Notes: a model not told the origin generated them from the sequence alone. Positions 19,726 to 28,214 are shown, counted from the stretch's first letter. The stretch is 64,000 bases of DNA from Alkalicoccus halolimnae (GCF_008014775.2 NZ_CP144914.1:2294001-2358000), one strand, 5' to 3'. Made by a program: numbers and translations.

Positions 19726-20460
19726 TCAATCTTCAGGAACAAATTCCACTTTATCCAAAGAAGTAATTTCTCCCGTTTTAACGACAGACGCATACATACC
19801 AAAACAGTTATTTCTTTCTTTTACGACCGTTTTCAAAAGCCCTGGTTCCTGCTCACCCGTTTGTGGATCTACATTGATAATCATACATCGTTCACACGGC
19901 CGTTCGATTTTAATTACTGCTTCTCCCCCCAATTTTATTTTTCTTCCTGTCCAGCTATCCTCTATAAACGGAATCTTATCCTCGAGTGAAACAATAATAT
20001 TCGGACGAAAACGGGCGGCATCCAGTTTTTCTTTTCCCCACGTTTCTTCCAGCTTTGCAAGAGAGGCATCTGTAATTAAAAGTATATGCTCTTCTTCAAT
20101 AGCTCCGGCCGGGACGTATTCCGGAGAATACTTTTTAAAAGTAAGGCTTGTGCCTGCCGCATTTTCCAGCTCTTTTTTTAACTGGTCTTCCTCCCACGCA
20201 AAGATTCGTCCTTCCGGATTTCGCACTTCCAACCAAGGGAGAGCTTCAACTGTTTCTGTTCCTTTAAAGGATGCTTCGTATAGGACCATGCGCGGGCACT
20301 GGGTTATTGTCAGGAACTTCCCATCTCTTTTATCGTCGAGAAGCGCGTGGCTTCGATCTCCATATAATCCGTATTTCATCACAGTAGTTGCTGTGACGTG
20401 CTCTCCTCTGAAAGATTTAACAGGGTAGCGGATAATGTCTTTTAATCTGCCAATAGTCAT
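19726..20460 (-). CDS. MOSC domain protein
   Basis: The 244-residue protein has an N-terminal MOSC beta-barrel (LKDIIRYPVKSFRGE and GLYGDRSHALLD) and a C-terminal MOSC core with FRPNIIV and the conserved cysteine in IERPCERCMIINVDP. MOSC proteins bind or deliver sulfurated molybdenum cofactor or handle N-hydroxylated compounds, as in YcbX and mARC. No electron-transfer domain is fused, so it is a stand-alone form. ATG at 20460 is preceded by AGGAGG. It is the only gene of its transcription unit. Confidence 0.88.
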   Translation of the reverse strand: MTIGRLKDIIRYPVKSFRGEHVTATTVMKYGLYGDRSHALLDDKRDGKFLTITQCPRMVLYEASFKGTETVEALPWLEVRNPEGRIFAWEEDQLKKELENAAGTSLTFKKYSPEYVPAGAIEEEHILLITDASLAKLEETWGKEKLDAARFRPNIIVSLEDKIPFIEDSWTGRKIKLGGEAVIKIERPCERCMIINVDPQTGEQEPGLLKTVVKERNNCFGMYASVVKTGEITSLDKVEFVPED

Positions 20461-20793
20461 TTAGTTCCTCCTGTTCATTATCTCTGTTTAATGTTTTATT
20501 CAGCTGAATGATTTCATTATTTACATTACAAATAGATAAACACGAATAATATAGCGAAAACCGGCAGGCTCACGTTGTTCGACACTCATCTTCTTTCCTG
20601 TCGCCCGATAACAGAAACCGGTCCATCTCTTTTAGGTCTTCAGGAATTTTCTTGACGGTAATGCAGAAAAAGGATAGGCTCAAAGTAACTATATGCCGAA
20701 TATTTTGAAAGCGCATTCAAAAATACCGCTTTCTCACGGCGGAGTTATCTCATTAGATTCCTTACATATATCATTAATACAGGAGGTTTTTTC
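20461..20793. other. Divergent regulatory region of MOSC and acyl-CoA synthetase genes
   Basis: This 333-base gap contains ribosome sites for both flanking genes and a full-match cre site at 20706-20719. No coding frame or dispersed repeat is visible. Confidence 0.5.
20706..20719 (+). promoter_or_regulatory. cre site (CcpA) before acyl-CoA synthetase
   Basis: TGAAAGCGCATTCA fits the TGNAANCGNWNNCA consensus at every fixed position. It is 75-88 bases upstream of the start codon, so carbon catabolite repression of fatty acid activation is likely. Confidence 0.75.
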
Positions 20794-22386
20794 ATGCATG
20801 TACCTTTAATTTTAACAGATTTTCTGGACCGCGCTGTCAAACTTTATGGGAAGAAAACAGCCGTCATTGACGGAGACAGAAGACTTACTTACGAAGAAGT
20901 TAATAATCGTGTACAGCAGCTCTCACGCGGCCTGTTTGATCTGAGCATTAAAAAGGGAGAAAAAGTCGCCTATCTTGCCCCTAATACTCTCGAAATGTAC
21001 GAAGGTTTTTACGGCGTCTTTCAGACCGGAGGTGTCATGACCTCCCTTAATACCCGCCTGCGTCCGGAGGATTATATTTTTATCCTGAACCACAGCGAAT
21101 CCCAGGTACTGTTTGTTGATTACTCCCTGTACGAGCAGGTAAAAGTTATAAAAGATCATCTGGAAACGGTAAAAACGATTATTGTTCACGGCATGGATGA
21201 AGACAGTAACGGCGATATATCCTACGAGAAATGGCTCGCCGGATTTTCGAGCAGCGCTGTCGAAAGGGTGCCCCTGGAAGAAACCGACATAGCCAGCCTT
21301 CTTTATACAAGTGGAACAACAGGAAATCCTAAAGGAGTAATGCTTACTCACCGCAGCAATTATCTGCATGCCTTAACAACGATGCATCATCTGCGCGTCA
21401 GTGACCAGGATACACTGCTCCATGTCCTTCCCATGTTTCATGTTAACGGATGGGGTTCTCCTTTCTACTACACAGCGAACGGAGTAACCCAGGTCATGCA
21501 GAGGAAAATTGAGCCGGCTTCCATGCTCGAAAATATCCGGCGGGAAAAAGTAACCGTTGCCCACATGGCCCCTACGGTTCTCAACATGCTGATAGAAGAG
21601 TATGCTTTGATGAAAGAGCCTTACAAACTATCCCAGGACATGCGTGTCGTGATAGCAGGATCTGCTCCCCCTCCAGCTTTTGTGAAACGTATTGAAGAAG
21701 ATCTCGGATGGGAATTCGTTCAGGTTTACGGAATGACAGAGACATCTCCTCTCGTCAGCACTTCCATACCCCTTTCTGAACAAAACGGTATCGACTCCGA
21801 GTCACTTCACCGTCTGAAAGCAAAGCAGGGTTATCAGATGATTGGTACGGATCTTCGCGTTTTTGACGAAAATGGAGAAGATGTTCCGCGGGATGGTAAA
21901 ACTGCAGGCGAACTTGCCGTGCGCTCAAATAATGTGATGGAAGGATACTGGAAAAACTTAGAAGCGACAAGAGCCACAATCCGGGAAGGCTACCTCTACA
22001 CGGGTGATATGGCGAATGTCGATGCCGATGGTTATGTAGAAATTGTCGATCGCAAAAAAGATGTGATTATCAGCGGTGGTGAAAATATTTCTTCTATTGA
22101 AGTCGAAGGGTGCCTGTATGATCATCCCGCTGTTCTTGAAGCTGCTGTTGTTTCTGTCCCTCATGAAAAGTGGGGCGAAGTTCCTCATGCTATCGTTGTC
22201 TTAAGGGAAAAAGATGGGGCTACAGAGGAAGAATTGATGGAATTCGCCCGCACTCATCTGGCACGGTTCAAAGTTCCAAAAGGAATTACGTTTACAGAAG
22301 AACTTCCTAAAACAGCTTCCGGTAAGATTCAGAAGGTCCAGCTGCGCAAACCTTTCTGGGAAGGGAAGGACCGTTTCATAAACTGA
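20794..22386 (+). CDS. Fatty acyl-CoA synthetase (AMP-binding)
   Basis: The 530-residue ANL-superfamily ligase activates a carboxylic acid to an acyl-AMP and then to the CoA thioester. It shows the P-loop LLYTSGTTGNPKGVMLTHR, the VYGMTETSP motif, YLYTGDMANVDADGYVEIVDRKKD, and the C-terminal catalytic lysine in LPKTASGKIQK. The size and motifs resemble medium/long-chain acyl-CoA synthetases of the DitA/YngI type. It is monocistronic, with a strong AGGAGG site, a cre site upstream and a terminator after. Substrate chain length cannot be told. Confidence 0.9.
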   Translation: MHVPLILTDFLDRAVKLYGKKTAVIDGDRRLTYEEVNNRVQQLSRGLFDLSIKKGEKVAYLAPNTLEMYEGFYGVFQTGGVMTSLNTRLRPEDYIFILNHSESQVLFVDYSLYEQVKVIKDHLETVKTIIVHGMDEDSNGDISYEKWLAGFSSSAVERVPLEETDIASLLYTSGTTGNPKGVMLTHRSNYLHALTTMHHLRVSDQDTLLHVLPMFHVNGWGSPFYYTANGVTQVMQRKIEPASMLENIRREKVTVAHMAPTVLNMLIEEYALMKEPYKLSQDMRVVIAGSAPPPAFVKRIEEDLGWEFVQVYGMTETSPLVSTSIPLSEQNGIDSESLHRLKAKQGYQMIGTDLRVFDENGEDVPRDGKTAGELAVRSNNVMEGYWKNLEATRATIREGYLYTGDMANVDADGYVEIVDRKKDVIISGGENISSIEVEGCLYDHPAVLEAAVVSVPHEKWGEVPHAIVVLREKDGATEEELMEFARTHLARFKVPKGITFTEELPKTASGKIQKVQLRKPFWEGKDRFIN

Positions 22387-22438
22387 CCATTTTACTGATC
22401 TTCCCCCTGCTTTCATGAAATAACCTGATACAAAAGTT

Positions 22439-22479
22439 AAAAAAGCGGTATGAAGGTTTCCTGTTCATACCGCTTTTTA
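22439..22479. terminator. Shared terminator of acyl-CoA synthetase and VOC gene
   Basis: AAAAAAGCGGTATGAA and TTCATACCGCTTTTT make a 15-bp stem with A and T tails, between convergent genes. Confidence 0.92.
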
Positions 22480-22498
22480 TTATTGCCCCGCCAATTTA

Positions 22499-22936
22499 TC
22501 AGTCAACAACAAGCATGTTGTTATCATCGAACTTCCACATATCACCGTATGCTACTTCCCAGCAGTAGCCGTCCGGATCTGTAAAGTATCCGCCGTAGCC
22601 TCCCCAGAATAAACGCTGAGGACGTTTTTCAATCTTAGCTCCTGCGGATTCTGCAAGTTCCATCACCGCATTTACCTCATTTTCTGATTTTCCGTTAAAG
22701 GCAAGAGTTATTCCTGAAAATCCTTCTTTCTTTTGAGGAGGATAAGCTTTGTTAATATCATCAGATAGATTTTCCAGAGGGTAAAGAGACAGTCTGGAAC
22801 CTTCATTGTCGAAAAATACTACTTCCGGATTCTCTTCTGTCCCGTAAACAAAAGCACGAAAGCCAAGCTTCCGGTAAAACTGGAGAGAATGTTTCATGTC
22901 TTTTACTCCAAGTGTAATAAGGTTAATTCTGTTCAT
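22499..22936 (-). CDS. VOC superfamily (glyoxalase/bleomycin resistance fold) protein
   Basis: The 145-residue protein has the vicinal-oxygen-chelate beta-alpha-beta repeats: NLITLGVKDMKHSLQFYRKLGF at the N terminus and GGYGGYFTDPDGYCWEVAYGD at the C terminus. Members bind a divalent metal and act as glyoxalases, dioxygenases or drug-binding proteins; the substrate here is unknown. ATG at 22936 lies eight bases after AGGAGG, so the frame's earlier ATG at 22942 is less likely. It stands alone. Confidence 0.85.
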   Translation of the reverse strand: MNRINLITLGVKDMKHSLQFYRKLGFRAFVYGTEENPEVVFFDNEGSRLSLYPLENLSDDINKAYPPQKKEGFSGITLAFNGKSENEVNAVMELAESAGAKIEKRPQRLFWGGYGGYFTDPDGYCWEVAYGDMWKFDDNNMLVVD

Positions 22937-22960
22937 TATCATTTCCTCCTATACTTTTCA

Positions 22961-23047
22961 GCGGTGTTAAAGCCTGGTCCTTGTGTTCATAAATATAGAA
23001 AACGTCGCTTCAGCCTGCGTTGGAAAGGATTTTCGGGTGGTCTGCTT
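22961..23047 (+). repeat. Dispersed repeat, copy 2 (arm B only)
   Basis: Begins GCGGTGTTAAAGC, then CATAAATATAGAAAAC, GTCGCTTCAGC and a TTGGAAAGGATTTTCGGGTGG tail, diverged from the arm B consensus. No arm A is found here. Confidence 0.7.
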
Positions 23048-23103
23048 TTTTAAACAAAATCAGATCTTTATCGGAGCTGTCTTTTATCTCTTTTGAGGAA
23101 AAT

Positions 23104-23130
23104 GTTTAACAGTTGAAATGCCCAGGGTAT
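23104..23130 (+). promoter_or_regulatory. SigB-type promoter of the YusW-like lipoprotein gene
   Basis: GTTTAA and GGGTAT are exact SigB -35 and -10 elements separated by 15 bases, and the -10 ends 65 bases before the ATG at 23195. Confidence 0.72.
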
Positions 23131-23194
23131 TTCACGTACGTAACGAGGAATTTATTACATTCGATAAATTTAACTTTAGAAAGGAGCAGTTAAA

Positions 23195-23770
23195 ATGAAA
23201 AAAATCACACATATCTCTGTTGTAAGTGCAGGCACACTGTTTTTAACTGCCTGTGGCGATGCAGAGGATAATTCTGAAGAAAACGTTGAGCTTAATGATG
23301 AAGCTGAGTACACAGAAGAAAACAGTATCAATGAAGAACCGGAAGAAGAACCTGCCGACCTTGAAGAAGAAAATGAAGAGAACTGGTTCCACGATGAAGA
23401 AGATGTGGAGTCTGACAACAACGAAGAAACAGAAGGAACCGAGTCCACTTATAACTATGGTGCAGAAGAACTTTCACTGCTTATCGAACAGGATGACGGC
23501 GCCAGCCTGGAATATGATTATGAAAATACAGGTGATGAACCAACCGGAATGGTGACTATCATTGACGGAGAAACAACCGAAACGGAAGGAACAGAAGCCG
23601 TGAATGAAATAGAAGAAATGATGCAGGAGATCCAGGTCCTTCCTGATTCTGACGAGACTACTGCGCAGGAAGAAGTTTTGAATTATTTAGAGATGGAGGA
23701 AGAGGCAGTCGCAGCTTTTGAGCTTTCCATCGAATTTTCCGATGAAGAACAACTGGAAGTGACACACTAA
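23195..23770 (+). CDS. Acidic lipoprotein with YusW-like C-terminal domain
   Basis: The 191-residue protein has a lipoprotein signal (LFLTAC, cysteine about residue 20) followed by an extremely acidic Glu/Asp-rich linker (about 23-85) and a C-terminal domain. The domain shows NEIEEMMQEIQVLPDSDETT and a final AFELSIEFSDEEQLEV, like YusW of Bacillus subtilis. It should sit on the outer face of the membrane; function is unknown. The acidic linker fits a salt-adapted cell. ATG at 23195 follows AAAGGAG. A near-perfect SigB promoter upstream suggests general stress induction. Confidence 0.8.
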   Translation: MKKITHISVVSAGTLFLTACGDAEDNSEENVELNDEAEYTEENSINEEPEEEPADLEEENEENWFHDEEDVESDNNEETEGTESTYNYGAEELSLLIEQDDGASLEYDYENTGDEPTGMVTIIDGETTETEGTEAVNEIEEMMQEIQVLPDSDETTAQEEVLNYLEMEEEAVAAFELSIEFSDEEQLEVTH

Positions 23771-23811
23771 CTCTTTGAGAGCCTGCATTTTTATAAGCAT
23801 GATTCCCTTTC

Positions 23812-24226
23812 AAATTGGCTACCTTGAAAATAAAGTAGATAAGAAATGAACGTACGCTTTCGTTTCCATGGGGACGCTTTCCGGGCGGGCCGGCCTCCAT
23901 CGCCCCGGAGTCGCCCCATGTCCTCTTCCGCTTACGGTAAAAAGATAGAGAAGTATCTGCCATCTAATAAAGAAATTCCTTCTTCCACAGGCGTCCGCCG
24001 GTTTCCGCTTCGTTTTTTATTCTCTCATACAGAAAGTCTGCTGGTTGAATCAAGAAGATACCAAGGTAAAAACCAGTGCCAAGGCGATTTTTCAAGACGC
24101 CTGCGGAAAAAGAAAGCAGGAAGATCCTCCCGACCGCAAGGGAGGGAGAGCTGAGGACTTTCTCCGCGGCAAGCGAAGAAAAAGGAGCCGCAGGCAATCC
24201 AATAACAACACGGAGCTTTAACAGAG
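23812..24226 (+). repeat. Dispersed repeat, copy 3 (arm A plus module B)
   Basis: It begins GGCTACCTTGAAAATAAAG and runs through CGCTTTCGTTTCCATGGGG, GGCGGGCCGGCCTC and GTCGCCCCATGTCC to about 23970. From about 24073 to 24226 it holds module B (CCAGTGCCAAGGCGATTTTT ... AACAACACGGAGCTTTAACAGAG), which matches 62230-62336. Relative to arm A, module B is inverted compared with the full copy, so this is a composite. The long open frames inside it are not credible genes. Confidence 0.78.
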
Positions 24227-24344
24227 CCTTCCAATTAAAAGAGAAACCTGCTGGGCTTAAACCCAGTATCCTATTCAGAAGGACAGGGTTTCCGGGAAAT
24301 CGATTCAGGGTAAAGGCTTTCATAACCTGAAAGGAGCCGATAAG

Positions 24345-24815
24345 ATGACCGATCCTATTGAACTGACTAAAATAACGATCGAACAGCAGGAACCACCCCA
24401 CCGTCTTGCCTATATTGATGGCTTTGAAGAACCTTTTAATTACGGCGTGCACGGCGGGGTAAAGGAGTTTTACGGCGTTGATCCGGACACGAAACATCCA
24501 TCTACGCTTGATCATATAGTAGCTTCTGCAGCCGGCTGACTAACCGGGACTTTGTCCGGCGCGCTGTATGCGCGTCAAATACCTCCTTATCCTGATAAAA
24601 TCAAAACCACTGCGCATGGAACGATTGAAGCTCCAGAGGGAGTGTTGAAAGTAACGAAAATTGCCTGTCATTATCATTTGAAAATTCCAAAAGGCAAAAA
24701 GGAAGCTGCTGAGCGGGTGTTAAATGTTTTTGAAAAGAAATGTCCGGTAGCTCAAACTTTGAAAGGCTGTGTCACGTTTGAACATTCCTGGGAAATAGAA
24801 GAATATGAAGCATAG
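24345..24815 (+). CDS. OsmC family selenoprotein candidate (in-frame UGA, Sec65)
   Basis: The frame encodes an OsmC-like thiol protein of 156 residues if the TGA at 24537-24539 is read through. The first half ends at TLDHIVASAAG, the TGA follows, and the second half continues LTGTLSGALYARQIPP without any shift. In OsmC relatives the residue at that place is the peroxidatic cysteine (SAAGCLTGTL), and its partner is the cysteine of KKCPVAQTL, here residue 133. So the TGA stands exactly at the catalytic cysteine. A 7-bp hairpin with loop UGUAU begins 18 bases after the TGA. Start at 24345 has AAAGGAG. I infer selenocysteine; a chance nonsense mutation of TGC/TGT to TGA is the alternative. Such proteins reduce organic peroxides. 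Confidence 0.8.
24558..24576 (+). promoter_or_regulatory. Candidate SECIS hairpin of the OsmC gene
   Basis: GGCGCGC and GCGCGTC (one G-U) pair over a five-base loop TGTAT at 24565-24569. The loop starts 25 bases after the TGA and has G at its second position; both agree with the bacterial SECIS rule I recall (loop 16-37 bases after UGA, G in the first two loop bases). An overlapping alternative hairpin is CCGGGAC/GTCCGG at 24544-24559. Confidence 0.65.
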
Positions 24816-24846
24816 CTGGTTTTGAATTTAACCGGATCTGCTTACG

Positions 24847-24881
24847 AAGGCGGCTTGACAGCGATTGTCATTGCCGCCTTT
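24847..24881. terminator. Shared terminator of OsmC and AIM24 genes
   Basis: AAGGCGGCTTGACA and TTGTCATTGCCGCCTT form a long stem between convergent genes, with a T after the plus-strand arm and A-rich flanks. Confidence 0.8.
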
Positions 24882-24897
24882 ATAAATGCCTATGCCG

Positions 24898-25578
24898 TTA
24901 CATTTTGCCTTCAAAGCATGGCTGAACGATTACAAATCCATCACCTTCGAATTTCATTTGAATCGATTCCCCGCTACCCCGTCCGAGAAACGTGCGATAG
25001 TTTATATCCGTTTTTAATTCCGGCTGCAAACTTCCTGACCATGCAACGGTAGCACCAGGATCCGTCAGTACCGGTGTGCCCGGCTTTACTATCAGCGTCA
25101 GCGGCTCATAATAAGTAGTAATTGCTGCTTTCCCGCTTCCTTCCAATAAAATATTGAACAGTCCTCCTGACATCATTCCTGCCGCTTTTTTCATCATACG
25201 AATATCCCAGTTTACAGAAGGTTCAAATGCCAGCAGATCATTACCATTTACTATAATTTTCTCCCCGTTTAAATCGAGAATCGTGATTTTCTTTCCCTGA
25301 TCAGAAAGATACAGTGTTCCTCTCCCGGACGCCTTCATCAATTCATTTCCTTCACTCGTAAATACTTTTTTCACCATACGGTCCATGCCGTGCTCCATCA
25401 GCTTTTCCCGCTCGAATCTTATTTCTCCATTATAGGAAATCATCGAATCGATTTTTGCCCACAGTTCTCCGGTTAATTCAATATTTAATATCCGGTCTGT
25501 TTCCAGGTCGAACGCTTCCTGCGTGCTTTCTCTTTCCTTCGTTTTATTGACAAATTCCCGGATTGAATAGTGACCCAC
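24898..25578 (-). CDS. AIM24 family protein
   Basis: The 226-residue protein matches the AIM24/DUF124 family (TIGR00266-like), predicted beta-rich double barrel of unknown function. Visible are RGTLYLSDQGKKITILDLNGE, NGNDLLAFEPSVNWDI and VLTDPGATVAWSGSL. It is the last gene of a three-gene leftward unit (small membrane protein, amidinohydrolase, this). The best start is the GTG at 25578, eight bases after GGAGG; this start codon overlaps the upstream gene's stop region, so translation is probably coupled. A GTG at 25587 is too near the ribosome site. Confidence 0.82.
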   Translation of the reverse strand: MGHYSIREFVNKTKERESTQEAFDLETDRILNIELTGELWAKIDSMISYNGEIRFEREKLMEHGMDRMVKKVFTSEGNELMKASGRGTLYLSDQGKKITILDLNGEKIIVNGNDLLAFEPSVNWDIRMMKKAAGMMSGGLFNILLEGSGKAAITTYYEPLTLIVKPGTPVLTDPGATVAWSGSLQPELKTDINYRTFLGRGSGESIQMKFEGDGFVIVQPCFEGKM

Positions 25579-25579
25579 A

Positions 25580-26572
25580 TTACTCACCTCCTTTTTTAAC
25601 AGCAGGCTGCGTACGTTCTGCCGGCTCCCTTTTCAAGGAAGCAGTAGTGCAGTGCACGGCTCCCCACCCCTTCATCAGCTCATTGAGTTCTGCTTCAAGA
25701 ACGTCTATTCCGTGACTTTCAAGCAGTTTTTTCGTTTCCGGGTTTCCGGAAGGCATGATAATTTTACCGGGTTCCAATGCTACGAAATTCAGTGCCATTC
25801 CTTCTTTGATTTCGCTGATATGATCAGCTTCGATCAGTTCGATGCCGATATCCTGAAGTTTCCGTGCAGCATCATAAGGGAGGTGCCAGGGGAAAACGAC
25901 CATCTTATTCGAATCAGCCATGCACATAAAGCCATCCAGATGAATGGATCCATAAGGGATAGGCACATGGATAATATTTTTGACTCCCAGATTACGCAGC
26001 TCTGCTTCCACCTGGGCGGCGCCTGCTTCATTGGTCCGGCTTCCTGTGCCGAGAACCACGTTTTCCCGGTCTATCCAAAGCACGTTTGCCCCCTCGAAGT
26101 ATCCGTCTCCGTTTATTGTTTTTATAATGGGTACGCCTAAAGCAGCAAGCGTGCGGGCGACGGCTTTCTCTTCCCCTCGGCGGGAAGCTGAAGCCGGACG
26201 GGAAATAATGGCTCCTTCCGGGGTCATCAGCATTAAATCCCTCATAAATAGAGCATTGGGACGGTCTTCTCTCTGATTGTCTATGTAATGAACTTTTACC
26301 CCATGATTCCGGTACAAAGCAGCAAGTTCATCATGCTCCCGACGTGCTATTTCTGCATTTATAGGCCCGCGGAACCGGTAATCCAGGAAGTTATCATAGG
26401 TTATATGGTCCAATTCCTTTCCTGGTCGGTGCATTAAAACTGTTTTCAGTTTACCCGTTTCCGAATCACAGTACCAGTCTCCCCATAGATCTTTCATCTC
26501 TTCTGAAAAGATCTTATCTGACGGGAACCAGCGCTCTCCCTGAACTTTTACCTGCTTATTTGAATAGGTCAT
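25580..26572 (-). CDS. Arginine deiminase-family amidinohydrolase/amidinotransferase
   Basis: The 330-residue protein has the guanidino-group-modifying fold. Catalytic elements are the Glu/Asp region GDGYFEGANVLW, the histidine of GSIHLDGFMCM and the C-terminal cysteine of GAVHCTTASL, which forms the covalent amidino intermediate. It differs from classic ArcA (about 410 residues) and from the DDAH gene at 40756-41520 in this window. The substrate could be arginine or another guanidino compound. It starts 27 bases after a small membrane-protein gene and overlaps the AIM24 gene, indicating one operon. Confidence 0.85.
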   Translation of the reverse strand: MTYSNKQVKVQGERWFPSDKIFSEEMKDLWGDWYCDSETGKLKTVLMHRPGKELDHITYDNFLDYRFRGPINAEIARREHDELAALYRNHGVKVHYIDNQREDRPNALFMRDLMLMTPEGAIISRPASASRRGEEKAVARTLAALGVPIIKTINGDGYFEGANVLWIDRENVVLGTGSRTNEAGAAQVEAELRNLGVKNIIHVPIPYGSIHLDGFMCMADSNKMVVFPWHLPYDAARKLQDIGIELIEADHISEIKEGMALNFVALEPGKIIMPSGNPETKKLLESHGIDVLEAELNELMKGWGAVHCTTASLKREPAERTQPAVKKGGE

Positions 26573-26599
26573 GCGTATCCCTGCTTTCTTTTTATTCTT

Positions 26600-26968
26600 T
26601 TAAAAAAGCCAAGGTGTTGAGAAAGCCGCAGCTCCACTTTCAAAATAAATAATGCCAAGAATAATAAATCCTAAAAACATCGGGATTCCCATAAACATTA
26701 AGAATACTGATACTTTGTATCCTTTCCCCCGTTTAGGATTTCCGCGTTCTACGGTAGACGGCTTTTTAGGGGCCGAAGTTCCGTAAACAGTCGGACGTGA
26801 TATTTTTTTCGTAAACAAACTTAATACCAGTACCGGAATGAATAAAATTACTCCAGTAATCGGCGTTAAATAGAGAGTTAATACCGGATCTTCAAAAACG
26901 AAATAAGCTAATAATGCATAAACAACTACTAAAACAATTCCCGCTGCTGAACCGAGCGCGTAAAACAA
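26600..26968 (-). CDS. Small polytopic membrane protein
   Basis: About 122 residues with three hydrophobic stretches (FYALGSAAGIVLVVVYALLA; TPITGVILFIPVLVLSLF; VFLMFMGIPMFLGFIILGII) and a basic cytoplasmic loop (KKPSTVERGNPKRGKG). The TTG at 26968 is seven bases after GGAGG; the open frame continues upstream to a TTG at 27016 without a ribosome site. No family is recognised. It leads the amidinohydrolase/AIM24 operon, so it may be a transporter-like or anchoring partner. Confidence 0.65.
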   Translation of the reverse strand: MFYALGSAAGIVLVVVYALLAYFVFEDPVLTLYLTPITGVILFIPVLVLSLFTKKISRPTVYGTSAPKKPSTVERGNPKRGKGYKVSVFLMFMGIPMFLGFIILGIIYFESGAAAFSTPWLF

Positions 26969-27170
26969 TTTCCCACCTCCTTTCGCTGCAGTGCTGAAAC
27001 TACTGATTATTTCCAACAGGTGAAACTCGTGGAAGAAAACCTGTAAACTTACAAGTAATCCCTCTACTTCATACGGTCAAACAGTCCAATCGTTTCAGAC
27101 CGACCATCGGCAGACAGAAGCACCCGCTCTGTATTGATTATGTATTTAATCAGGATATATTTATAGTTTA

Positions 27171-27199
27171 AAAAAGACACCCCGTTTCAGGTGTCTTTT
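27171..27199 (-). terminator. Terminator of the 62-residue gene
   Basis: AAAAGACACC and GGTGTCTTTT pair around a nine-base loop, with a T/A run on both sides, just beyond the stop at 27207. Confidence 0.88.
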
Positions 27200-27206
27200 C
27201 GATAAA

Positions 27207-27395
27207 TTATTCCTTTTCGTAGCCGGTAAGTTTCACATTCGGATCTTCAGTTATTTCTTTCAGCCGTTCTTTAATAAACGCTTCATCGTGTTCTTTATCA
27301 TCCGGAATATCCGTTACGATTACTCCAGGAACTTTTTGCTCCGTAGTTTGTCCATCCATTTTTTTGGCAGCTTCATAATCCAGCTTCATGCGCAT
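27207..27395 (-). CDS. Small hypothetical protein (62 aa)
   Basis: The product is soluble, highly charged and short (DYEAAKKMDGQTTEQKVPGV ... ITDIPDDKEHDEAFIKERLK), with a mix of helix-forming acidic and basic residues. It has a strong AAGGAGG eight bases before the ATG at 27395 and a good terminator, so I believe it is a real gene. No family is recognised. Next door is a lipoprotein gene (27494-28060) on the same strand, but the 98-base gap does not require an operon. Confidence 0.7.
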   Translation of the reverse strand: MRMKLDYEAAKKMDGQTTEQKVPGVIVTDIPDDKEHDEAFIKERLKEITEDPNVKLTGYEKE

Positions 27396-27493
27396 ATATA
27401 ATGCCTCCTTAAAGAGATTCCTTTAAAATCACTTCCACCATCCTATACCCTGTGAGTATAGAGGCAAACTTCCTTTCCTCAATTAAGCGTTTT

Positions 27494-28060
27494 TTAAGGA
27501 ACCATTCCCTCTTCTTTCATCTGCTCTATAATATCGCCCGTTTTTTCAATTGCTTCCGCATTTGAATAGCGGCTTCTTAGATAATTAAACAGGTAATGAC
27601 CTTCTTCTATTTCATATACAAAATAAGGTCCTATACTGTTTTCTGAAAACTGAACCCTTTCTCCTGCAACTTGAATTTCATGCCCATAATGACCTGCAGG
27701 TGCCTTCGAAAAGCTGAAAAGTACATTTTCTCTTTCTTTGTAAGGACCATAAAGAAGCTTCGCATTTCGATTTTCTTCCCACTTTTCTATTCCTTCCTCA
27801 GTCTGGAGATCGCTTTCTATCGTTTGAGGATCTTCAGCATAATGAACATCCACCATGGCAGGCTCACCTCTTCGATGAGTAACGAAAGCCGTATGAATAT
27901 CCAAATTTTCGAAATCCGGAATAAATACTTTCATATCCAGCATCGACGCCGCTTCAGATTGAATATCATCAACTCCTTTGGATGGTTCAATCCCTTCATG
28001 AGAACAAGAAGCAGCAAAACCGAGCAGCATTACTGCCGGTAAAACTATTAACCTTTTCAT
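27494..28060 (-). CDS. Lipoprotein of unknown function
   Basis: The 188-residue protein has a lipobox (GFAASC, cysteine about residue 19) and should be anchored on the outer membrane face. The mature part mixes FIPDFENLDIHTAFVTHRRG with a central ENVLFSFSKAPAGHYGHEIQ and ends in a helical, acidic tail. No domain is recognised. ATG at 28060 follows GGGTGAGG; a GTG at 28069 is the alternative. It is cut off from upstream genes by a dispersed repeat and an IS110 element. Confidence 0.75.
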   Translation of the reverse strand: MKRLIVLPAVMLLGFAASCSHEGIEPSKGVDDIQSEAASMLDMKVFIPDFENLDIHTAFVTHRRGEPAMVDVHYAEDPQTIESDLQTEEGIEKWEENRNAKLLYGPYKERENVLFSFSKAPAGHYGHEIQVAGERVQFSENSIGPYFVYEIEEGHYLFNYLRSRYSNAEAIEKTGDIIEQMKEEGMVP

Positions 28061-28214
28061 AAGCCTCACCCAATTCCCGATTAATACAGATTTATTGATG
28101 TGCTGCTTTTCATTTCTATGGTGAAATTTCGTCTATTAGCTATACGGCTTTTCCAATGAAGAAGTTTCACTATAATGTAATCCATTCCCGGAAATTTGGT
28201 CAACTTCATTTAAT

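Noticed and set aside
19637..20428. 263-residue plus-strand frame over the MOSC gene
   Set aside because: Antisense to a complete MOSC protein with AGGAGG start; shadow frame.
23964..24515. 183-residue minus-strand frame in the repeat near 24 kb
   Set aside because: It covers a repeat copy and part of the OsmC gene antisense; no ribosome site and no family.
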